Below, one piece after another: positions 32,593 to 39,310 of a DNA stretch of 39,310 nucleotides. The position numbers were made by a program, and so were the translations under genes. The stretch covers positions 1-39,310 of the forward strand of contig JAIMJL010000017.1 in the NCBI GenBank assembly GCA_020693225.1, written 5' to 3'. Under the pieces are notes generated by a model. It was not told the DNA's origin. It made no database searches and worked only from the letters and a program-made list of their open reading frames with translations. Every line of letters starts with the position of its first letter. Position 1 is the first letter of the stretch. The stretch comes from Sandarakinorhabdus sp. GTDB lineage: Bacteria; Pseudomonadota; Alphaproteobacteria; Sphingomonadales; Sphingomonadaceae.

Positions 32593-33798
32593 TTAACCAT
32601 TCTGCAGATAGTCACGCGCGATCGGCACCCCGTCGCGCTTACGTGCCAGCTGCAACTGAAACACCACATGATCATCGAACCGGAAGGCATTCATCGCGCC
32701 GCCGAGGTAGAATTCCCACATGCGGAAAAAACGTTCGTCATAAAGCGCCACAATTTCGGCCTTGCGGGCCCGGCAGCGCCGCAGCCAATGCTCCAGCGTT
32801 TTGGCATAATGCAGGCGCCATACCTCGACATCCGTTGTCCACAGGAACGCCCGCTCGATATGCGGCATGATTTCGCTCAGCGCCGGAGTGTAGCCGCCCG
32901 GAAAGATATATTTCGCTGTCCAGGGATCGGTCGCCCCCTTGCCGCTGGATCGGCCGATCGTATGAATCAGCGCAACGCCATCGGGCGTGAGCAGCTCCGC
33001 CACTTTGTCGAAATAGGCGAAATAATTGGGCCGCCCGACATGCTCGAACATGCCCACCGAAACGATCCGGTCGAATGGCCCCTGAACATCGCGATAATCC
33101 ATCAGCTCATAGCGAACCTTGTCGGCCATCCCCAGGCTCTCGGCCTTGGCCCGCGCATATTTCAACTGTTCTTGCGACAGCGTGACCCCCAGCACTTCAG
33201 CGCCCGATACGCGGTGAATATGCCGCGCCATGCCACCCCATCCGCAGCCGATATCCAGCACGCGCTGGCCCGGCTCCAGACGCAGCTTTCTCGCGATATG
33301 CTCCAGCTTGTCGCGCTGGGCCTGGTCCAGATCGCTGTCCGGCCCATCATTGCCGGGCCGGAAATAGCCGCAGCTATATTGCCGCTCGGCATCCAGAAAC
33401 AGGTCATACAGCGAGTCCGACAAATCGTAATGATGCGCCACGTTCCGCTTGGACCGGGTGCGGGCGTTCAGCTCGTCCCATTTCGCCGCCAGCCGCTGCT
33501 GGTTCCACAGGCTCACCCGCAGCGTGTTGCCGCGATCCCAGCGGAGATTGCGGCCCACCAGGTCGAGCAGGTCCATGATGTCCCCGCTCTCCACGATCAG
33601 GCGGCCATCCATGAAAGCTTCTCCCGCGCCCAGCGCCGGGTTGCGACCAATGCGGCCTTCCGTAGCCTTGTCGGTCAGCCGGATGCGAACCGGGTCGGCA
33701 TCGGTATTGCCGAAGCGCAGGATGCTGCCGTCATGGCGGGTCACCTGCAGAGCACCCTCGCGCACGGCCTTTTCCAGCAAGCGTTTCAACAGCCACAT
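32593..33798 (-). CDS. cfa: Cyclopropane-fatty-acyl-phospholipid synthase family methyltransferase
   Basis: Uses SAM to add methylene across unsaturated acyl chains of membrane lipids. 401 residues. SAM-binding motif VLDIGCGWGGMA (180-191). Residues matching the bicarbonate site of the E. coli enzyme are present: Cys143 (YSCGYF), Glu252 (GMFEHVG), His279 (IHTIG) and Tyr364 (MWEFYLGG). The N-terminal lipid-binding domain is about 1-115. AAGG precedes the ATG by 7-8 nt. Followed by phaZ on the same strand after 167 nt. It could modify another lipid, since the family is broad. Confidence 0.87.
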   Translation of the reverse strand: MWLLKRLLEKAVREGALQVTRHDGSILRFGNTDADPVRIRLTDKATEGRIGRNPALGAGEAFMDGRLIVESGDIMDLLDLVGRNLRWDRGNTLRVSLWNQQRLAAKWDELNARTRSKRNVAHHYDLSDSLYDLFLDAERQYSCGYFRPGNDGPDSDLDQAQRDKLEHIARKLRLEPGQRVLDIGCGWGGMARHIHRVSGAEVLGVTLSQEQLKYARAKAESLGMADKVRYELMDYRDVQGPFDRIVSVGMFEHVGRPNYFAYFDKVAELLTPDGVALIHTIGRSSGKGATDPWTAKYIFPGGYTPALSEIMPHIERAFLWTTDVEVWRLHYAKTLEHWLRRCRARKAEIVALYDERFFRMWEFYLGGAMNAFRFDDHVVFQLQLARKRDGVPIARDYLQNG

Positions 33799-33979
33799 GG
33801 CACCTTAATGTCCAAACTGCGGCGGTGGTGCAAGACACAGCCGCCGCAAGCAACCACCGCATGCAGGCCAGCCCGATAGACCTGCCTTCATTGGCAGTGG
33901 CGCAGCAGCGGGCTTTCCGGGGACAAGATATGCAAATCAAGCCGTTCAAGGCATTCATCCATTGGGAGGAAGTTGAGCT

Positions 33980-36256
33980 ATGACATCCGATCGCTGTGTG
34001 CTGCGCACAGCCCTTTTCGCATCCGTCGCCGCCTCTGCCCTGCTTGGCTTGCCCGAAGCAGGCTTTGCGCAAACAGCCGCTGCACCGCAGGCGGTCGGTC
34101 TGGAAGACATCATCGTTTCGGCACGGCGGCGCGAGGAATCGATCCAGTCTACCCCGGTCGCCGTCACCGCCATTTCGCCAACCGAGCTGGCCAATGCCGC
34201 AGCGCCCGATATCCGCGACCTTGTCGGCCGCACACCGAACCTGGTGATCGACCCGGTCAACGCCGGCCCATCGGCGGCCGCAATCTCCATCCGCGGCATC
34301 AGCTTCGAGGATATCGAAAAAAGCTTCGATCCCGCCGTCGGCGTGCTGATTGATGGTATCTACATTGGCACCAACACCGGGCAATTGCTCGATTTCTTCG
34401 ATTTTGAGTCCATCGAAGTGCTGCGCGGCCCGCAAGGTACGCTGTTCGGGCGCAACACCACCGCCGGCGTCATCAACATCCGCCGCACCCGGCCAACCGG
34501 CGAGCTGGGTGTGAAAGCCAAGGTCACGATCGGCGACCGCGGGCGGCTGGATTTCCGCACGGTGGTCAACACCCCGATGATCGGTGACGTGCTGGCCGTG
34601 AAGGGGTTCTGGCTCCACACACAGGGCGATGATTATTATGACAACCAGACGCTCGGCCCGGACCATGGCGGTCGACGCTATGACAATTTCGGCGCCACCG
34701 CCCTGCTGGAAATCGGCAATTTCGAAGCAACCGCCACCTACGAGCATGTGAACGAGCGCACCGAGATCGACCAGTCCGCCACCAGCGTAACAGGCCTTGA
34801 TCTCATCTGCCTGCGGGTTCCCGTTGGCGGCGGGGTCTTTATCCGGCCCACAGGCATCCCCGACGAACAATGCGATCGCAACATCGGCGATGATCTCTAC
34901 ACCAGCTTCAGCAATGTCCCTGGCCTGGCGCGCAACGAGGGCGACAATGTTACCATCAACGCCAGCTACAATTTCGGTGATTTCGTGCTGGCCTCGGTCA
35001 CTGGCTGGCGCACCAGTCGCGAATCCGTGCGGCAGGATTTCGATTCCACCTCGATCGACTTCTTCGACACGCTGCGCCAGCAACGCTACCGGCAGTTCAC
35101 GCAGGAGCTGCGACTGGCCGGAAATGTTACCGACACGATCGATTTCGTGATCGGTGGCTATTATTTCAACAGCCGCTACCAGCTGGATCAGTCCACCTTC
35201 TTTGGCCCCTTCCTGCAGGCCGCCGCCGGCCTGCCGGCACAGGGCGGCAACATCGTGGACCACTATTCCAAATCCACCGCGCTGTTCGCCGATGTGCAGT
35301 GGAAGCTGACGGAGGCGCTGCGGCTGTCGGTGGGGGGGCGCTACACCTGGGACAAGAAGAACATGTCCAACGACGTGTTCAAGACCGGGATTACCGCGCT
35401 GATCGCAACCCCGAAGGCCGATTGGTCGAAATTTACCCCGCGCGCCTCGCTGGACTACAGTTTCGGGGAAAACAGCAACAACCTGCTCTATGCCAGCTTC
35501 GCCCAGGGCTATCGCGCCGGCGGCCTGAATGGCCGCGCGCAGACCCTTTCGTCGGCCAACACGCCTTATGATCCAGAAACGGTGAACAGCTATGAGCTGG
35601 GCCTGAAAACCCAGTTCTGGGACAATCGCATCACCTTCAACGTTGCCGCTTTCCTCACCAAATTCAATGACAAGCAGGAAGAGGTTGTGATCGAGGCACC
35701 GCCGCCGGCCGGCCAGGAAACGGTGGTGCGAAATGCTGCCAAGGCGACCATCAAGGGCATTGAGGCGGAATTCCGCGCGCTCCTCGCCGAGGGATTCACG
35801 GTCAATGGCTCACTGGGCATCCTCGACGCCAAATATGACAGCTTCAGCTCGCTTGTGAACGGGGTGGTTACCGATATCTCCGGCCGCAGCCTGCGCCGTA
35901 CTCCCGATCTCAGCTTCTCGATCGGCGCCGACTATGGCATCCCGGTAGGCCCCGGCGAGCTGGCGCTGGCAGCCTCCTTCCGCCATGTCGCCAGCCTGCA
36001 AACCACCATCGTGGGCGATCCCGCAGACCCCACCCGCAACGATCCGCGCGGTCTGGCCCAGCCCCGCAACCTGCTTGATGCCAGTGCCGGATATATCTTC
36101 GATCTGAATGGTGCCAAGCTGCGCGCCGCCATCTTCGGCCGCAACCTCACCGACGACCGCGGGCTGTCGTCCACCCTGCCGGTAGCGGGCCTGTTCACTT
36201 TCTCCGCAGCGCGGCCGCCGCGCAGCTGGGGCGTGGAGTTCGGCTTCGAGTTCTGA
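33980..36256 (+). CDS. TonB-dependent outer-membrane receptor
   Basis: Energy-coupled outer-membrane importer, 758 residues. Signal peptide about 1-30 (ending GFAQ); TonB-box-like region about 41-50 (LEDIIVSARRRE); plug about 50-165 with ISIRGIS, GVLIDGIYIG and EVLRGPQGTLFGRNTTAGVI; beta barrel to the end with terminal aromatic residues (VEFGFEF). This plug type is the large, sphingomonad-expanded class with unknown substrates. GGGAGGAAG lies upstream of the ATG. It is convergent with the Rieske oxygenase, suggesting that the transported compound might be aromatic, but that is inference. Confidence 0.92.
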   Translation: MTSDRCVLRTALFASVAASALLGLPEAGFAQTAAAPQAVGLEDIIVSARRREESIQSTPVAVTAISPTELANAAAPDIRDLVGRTPNLVIDPVNAGPSAAAISIRGISFEDIEKSFDPAVGVLIDGIYIGTNTGQLLDFFDFESIEVLRGPQGTLFGRNTTAGVINIRRTRPTGELGVKAKVTIGDRGRLDFRTVVNTPMIGDVLAVKGFWLHTQGDDYYDNQTLGPDHGGRRYDNFGATALLEIGNFEATATYEHVNERTEIDQSATSVTGLDLICLRVPVGGGVFIRPTGIPDEQCDRNIGDDLYTSFSNVPGLARNEGDNVTINASYNFGDFVLASVTGWRTSRESVRQDFDSTSIDFFDTLRQQRYRQFTQELRLAGNVTDTIDFVIGGYYFNSRYQLDQSTFFGPFLQAAAGLPAQGGNIVDHYSKSTALFADVQWKLTEALRLSVGGRYTWDKKNMSNDVFKTGITALIATPKADWSKFTPRASLDYSFGENSNNLLYASFAQGYRAGGLNGRAQTLSSANTPYDPETVNSYELGLKTQFWDNRITFNVAAFLTKFNDKQEEVVIEAPPPAGQETVVRNAAKATIKGIEAEFRALLAEGFTVNGSLGILDAKYDSFSSLVNGVVTDISGRSLRRTPDLSFSIGADYGIPVGPGELALAASFRHVASLQTTIVGDPADPTRNDPRGLAQPRNLLDASAGYIFDLNGAKLRAAIFGRNLTDDRGLSSTLPVAGLFTFSAARPPRSWGVEFGFEF

Positions 36257-36264
36257 TGTATCAG

Positions 36265-36290
36265 TGCCGGGCTGCTTGTACGGCCCGGCA
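36265..36290. terminator. Hairpin between convergent receptor and Rieske genes
   Basis: TGCCGGGC and GCCCGGCA pair across a 10-nt loop in the 39-nt gap between the two stop codons. No T-run on either side. Candidate bidirectional terminator. Confidence 0.5.
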
Positions 36291-36295
36291 GGCAC

Positions 36296-37495
36296 TCAAA
36301 GCGGCATAGCGATGGCTGCGGCGATATTCTGGTGCAGGCGTTGCAGCGCGATTTCGTTCGATCCCAGTATCACGCGGAAGTCCGCCGGGGCGTCCAGCAA
36401 ATTGGCATAGGATTGCGCGGCTTGCGCATAATCCTCGGTCCGCACCACTTGCTCGGTCAGATCATAGCCCATTTCCGTTTCCGCCCGGTGCGCCGCGTCG
36501 CGCACCCCGCCCGGCGCATAAACCGCAAACTGGCAGCGCATCTGACCCACATCGCTGGGAAACAGCCGGAACAGCTGCACAAAGGTTTTCCCCGGCTCCA
36601 CCGACCCCACAAAGATCACCGTGTTCGGGAACAGCAGATGCACGCCGCCATAGTCCGACTGCGGCCACTGCGCGCGCGGGATTTTTGCCAGGCCGGCCAT
36701 GCGCTTTTCCGGAAAGGAAATGCGGTGATGCCGGCCATAAGGCGTGAACAAGGCCACGTCGCTCATGTGCGTAATGCCGATATTGTTCGGATGCAGCGCG
36801 GCGAAATGATAGCCTTCGCCATAGGTATCCAGCGCATATTTCCAGTTCGACGCGGTATCGATATGGCCGCGCTTCACCGGTTCGGCCTTTTCCAGCTCCA
36901 GTATCTCCAGCACTGGCGCAAACTCGGCCAGATGCGCGTCCAGATCCATCGTGCCTTCAATCTGCACAAAGATCAGCCCCGCCCATTCGCGCGCCGCCAC
37001 CGGCATCAGGTCGCGCGCGCCATCGGCGTGCCCGGCAAAGCCTTCCTTGCCCGGCTGGGCGATCAGCTTGCCCTCCAGATCGAAGGTCCAGGCGTGAAAA
37101 GGGCACGTCAGCCGCGGCTTGCGCTGACACACGGCTTCTTCGCCCAGCAGCAGCTTGGCTGCCCTGTGGGTGCAGATGTTGCGAAAGGCGCGCACTTCGC
37201 CATCCTTGCCGCGCCCCACCACGATCGAAGGCCCGGCCGCCTCGAACAGCATCACATCGCCGGGATTGGCGATGTCCTGCGAAAGCCCTGCCACAATCGG
37301 CATCTGGTGAAAGAGTTTGTGCTTTTCGGCCTGGAACCTCACCGGATCGGTATACACGTCCTTGTGCAACGCCAGCGCGCCCTCTGCCCGATCCGTGCGG
37401 CCGGAAGCCGCCCGGTCCACCATGCCTTCCAGCACCTCGGCCGCCATCCGCGCGCGCCGTTCGTGCAGGCTCAATCCCGGATCGATATCGGCCAT
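36296..37495 (-). CDS. Rieske non-haem iron oxygenase, alpha subunit
   Basis: Ring-hydroxylating or demethylating oxygenase component, 399 residues. Rieske [2Fe-2S] ligands Cys108, His110, Cys131, His134 (CTHRAAKL ... CPFHAWTF). The mononuclear iron site uses Asp223-linked His230 and His235 (DTYGEGYHFAALH) and probably Asp355 (TEDYAQA). No beta-subunit, ferredoxin or reductase gene is adjacent, so it needs partners from elsewhere. The substrate cannot be named. GGGAGACAG lies before the ATG. Confidence 0.9.
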   Translation of the reverse strand: MADIDPGLSLHERRARMAAEVLEGMVDRAASGRTDRAEGALALHKDVYTDPVRFQAEKHKLFHQMPIVAGLSQDIANPGDVMLFEAAGPSIVVGRGKDGEVRAFRNICTHRAAKLLLGEEAVCQRKPRLTCPFHAWTFDLEGKLIAQPGKEGFAGHADGARDLMPVAAREWAGLIFVQIEGTMDLDAHLAEFAPVLEILELEKAEPVKRGHIDTASNWKYALDTYGEGYHFAALHPNNIGITHMSDVALFTPYGRHHRISFPEKRMAGLAKIPRAQWPQSDYGGVHLLFPNTVIFVGSVEPGKTFVQLFRLFPSDVGQMRCQFAVYAPGGVRDAAHRAETEMGYDLTEQVVRTEDYAQAAQSYANLLDAPADFRVILGSNEIALQRLHQNIAAAIAMPL

Positions 37496-37602
37496 AAGCT
37501 GTCTCCCTCAGTCATGATCCTAGCCCTCCTCCACTGCCTGCGACACTCACGCATTTCGTAAGGCTGCAAAAGCTGCTTCAAGGGTTGCCAGGAGAGATGA
37601 TC

Positions 37603-39310
37603 ATGCGAATCCTTGTTGCAGCGGCGCTGCTTGCGCTTGCCACCACTGCCATCGCCGGAGATCGCCCCGGCGATCCGCCCTTTCAGACCCGATCGGCGGT
37701 TCTGGCGCAGAATGGAATCGCGGCAACAGCGCAGCCGCTGGCCACACAGGCGGCGCTGGAAATCCTCCGCGCCGGGGGCTCCGCCGTCGATGCGGCCATT
37801 GCCGCCAATGCGGTGCTGGGGCTGGTCGAGCCGGTGGGCAACGGCGTTGGCGGCGATCTCTTTGCCCTTGTTTGGGATCCGCAGGCAAAGGCGCTCGCCG
37901 GCCTCGATGCTTCGGGCTTTGCACCGGCAGCCACCGACGTTGCGGCCATGCGTGCACGCAATTCGTCCGGTACCATCCGCCCGATGGGGCTGGACCCGGT
38001 CACCGTCCCCGGCGCGGTGGCTGGATGGGAGGCGCTGCATGCAAGATTCGGCAAGCTGCCTCTTGCCACGGTGTTGGAACCCGCTGTTCGCCTGGCCCGC
38101 GACGGCTTTCCGGTTTCCCCCGTCATCGCCCGGCAATGGGCCACCAATCTGGGCCGGTTCGAAGCGGCGAAAGCCGATATCACCCGCCACGATCTTGCCG
38201 TGCAAGTCTATGCGCCAGCCGGACGTGCGCCAAAGGCCGGCGAAATCTTCCGCAATCCCGATCTCGCCGATACGCTGGAAGCCATCGGCGCCAAGGGCGC
38301 AGCGGGTTTCTATGCTGGTGCCACCGGTGCGGCGATTGACGCGCATATGCGGGCAACTGGCGGCCCGATGCGGTTGGCCGATCTTGCCGCGATGAAGGCC
38401 GAATGGGTCGTGCCGATTTCCGCCCCGTATCGCGGCCATGTCGTGTGGCAGATGCCGCCAGCCACACAGGGCGTTGCCACGCTGCAAATCCTGCGGCTGG
38501 TGGAACGATTCGATGTAAAATCCATGGGCTTCGGCTCGGCCGATCATGTGCATCTGATGGTGGAAGCGAAAAAGCTTGCCTTTGCCGATCGCGCAAAGTT
38601 CATTGCCGACCCGCGCAAGGTGCCGGTGCCGGTCAAAGGTCTGCTGTCAGACGCCTACACCGCCGAACGCGCAGCCCTCATCCGGATGGATAGGGCCAAT
38701 CCCGACGCCATGCCGGCCGGTGATCCGGGTGAGCGCAGCGACACCACCTATCTGGCAACGGCAGACCGCGATGGCATGATGGTGAGCCTGATCCAGTCCA
38801 ATTATCGCGGCATGGGCAGCGGTATCGTCGCCGCGAAGGCTGGCGGGCGTACGCTCGGCTTCATGTTCCAGAACCGCGGAGCGCAGTTCAGCCTGAATCC
38901 CGCCGCCGCCAATGTGATAGCCCCCATGAAGCGCCCGTTCCACACCATCATCCCCGGCTTCGTGACCAAAGACGGCGAGGCCTGGGCGGCGCTTGGCGTG
39001 ATGGGCGGCGCGATGCAGCCGCAGGGCCAGGCGCAGGTTATCGTCAACATGATCGATTTTGGCATGGATGTGCAGCAGGCCGGCGACGCCCCGCGCTTCC
39101 GCCACATCGGCGGCGCCGACCCGGGGGATGGCATCGAGCAGACGTCGCTGTTCCTGGAAAGCCAGATCTCTGCCGAAACCCGCGCCGAACTGCAAAGGCG
39201 CGGGCATGTGCTGAAAACCACCCGCGACGATGTCGGCGGCTATCAGGCGATCCGCCGGGATCCGGTGAACCGCGTTTATTGGGGCGGCTCCGACATGCGC
39301 AAGGACGGCC
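37603..39310 (+). CDS. Gamma-glutamyltransferase family protein, 3' end beyond window
   Basis: Periplasmic Ntn-hydrolase that self-cleaves before a Thr and acts on gamma-glutamyl amides such as glutathione. Open to the right edge, 569 residues, nearly full length. Signal peptide about 1-19 (MRILVAAALLALATTAIA). N-terminal motif ILRAGGSAVDAAIAANAVLG and GNGVGGDLFALVWD; the processing Thr is Thr381 in SDTTYLATADRDG, followed by LIQSNYRGMGSGIV and FQNRGAQFSL. The latter resembles the YwrD-like subgroup rather than classical GGT, so substrate specificity is uncertain. AGGAG lies 8 nt before ATG 37603; ATG 37597 is in frame but too close to the site. Confidence 0.9.
   Translation, partial: MRILVAAALLALATTAIAGDRPGDPPFQTRSAVLAQNGIAATAQPLATQAALEILRAGGSAVDAAIAANAVLGLVEPVGNGVGGDLFALVWDPQAKALAGLDASGFAPAATDVAAMRARNSSGTIRPMGLDPVTVPGAVAGWEALHARFGKLPLATVLEPAVRLARDGFPVSPVIARQWATNLGRFEAAKADITRHDLAVQVYAPAGRAPKAGEIFRNPDLADTLEAIGAKGAAGFYAGATGAAIDAHMRATGGPMRLADLAAMKAEWVVPISAPYRGHVVWQMPPATQGVATLQILRLVERFDVKSMGFGSADHVHLMVEAKKLAFADRAKFIADPRKVPVPVKGLLSDAYTAERAALIRMDRANPDAMPAGDPGERSDTTYLATADRDGMMVSLIQSNYRGMGSGIVAAKAGGRTLGFMFQNRGAQFSLNPAAANVIAPMKRPFHTIIPGFVTKDGEAWAALGVMGGAMQPQGQAQVIVNMIDFGMDVQQAGDAPRFRHIGGADPGDGIEQTSLFLESQISAETRAELQRRGHVLKTTRDDVGGYQAIRRDPVNRVYWGGSDMRKDG

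Noticed and set aside
33818-33848. Dyad TGCGGCGG...CCGCCGCA upstream of the cfa-like gene
   Set aside because: GC-rich inverted 8-mers are common in this genome and no conserved regulatory element could be matched.

Overview
The window is a GC-rich (about 65%) stretch of an alphaproteobacterial chromosome, most likely from the order Sphingomonadales. The grounds are the PhyR-NepR-EcfG general stress module, alphaproteobacterial flagellar gene order with a FlgJ that has only the rod-binding domain, HWE/HisKA_2 kinases, an intracellular PHB depolymerase with a Cys nucleophile, and a TonB receptor facing a Rieske oxygenase. The order-level placement is an inference. Gene density is very high, with many 4-bp start/stop overlaps, and no gene-free stretch exceeds 300 bases.

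Region 1 (1-16128) is motility. A large flagellin (minus strand, 3' end cut off by the window edge) has a sigma-28 type promoter. A pseudouridine synthase and a lower-GC membrane acyltransferase separate it from flgM and flgA (minus). Divergent from flgA runs flgBCDEFGHIJKL, an unbroken operon, followed by motA-motB. The flgA/flgB gap holds two back-to-back sigma-54 promoters with three similar GCCGGAT...CGGCA boxes between them. motAB has its own sigma-28 type promoter. The hook/basal body genes therefore look sigma-54 controlled, and filament and motor genes look sigma-28/FlgM controlled.

Region 2 (16153-18117) is uvrC.

Region 3 (18124-25559) is stress signalling. phyR diverges from nepR-ecfG-HisKA_2 kinase, and both sides carry good EcfG-type promoters (GGAAC-N16-CGTT). 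Facing this operon on the minus strand are an AI-2E family membrane protein, a PAS/GAF HWE kinase, a single-domain response regulator with a FATGY motif, and dps. This looks like a larger stress-response cluster than the core module alone.

Region 4 (25611-29140, minus) holds a PepSY protein, an OmpR-type regulator and sensor kinase, then tRNA-Thr(GGT), then a 2OG-Fe(II) oxygenase whose start codon lies 7 nt after the tRNA 3' end.

Region 5 (29239-39310) holds an ABC-F ATPase (Uup type), an intracellular PHB depolymerase, a cyclopropane-fatty-acid synthase family methyltransferase, a TonB-dependent receptor convergent with a Rieske oxygenase, and a gamma-glutamyltransferase cut off by the right edge.

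Two copies of a palindromic-ended intergenic element (4241-4350 and 31035-31118) lie between convergent genes. Their terminal TAG supplies the stop codon of three flanking genes. This is the clearest unexplained structure in the window. No CRISPR array, transposase, integrase or phage gene was seen.
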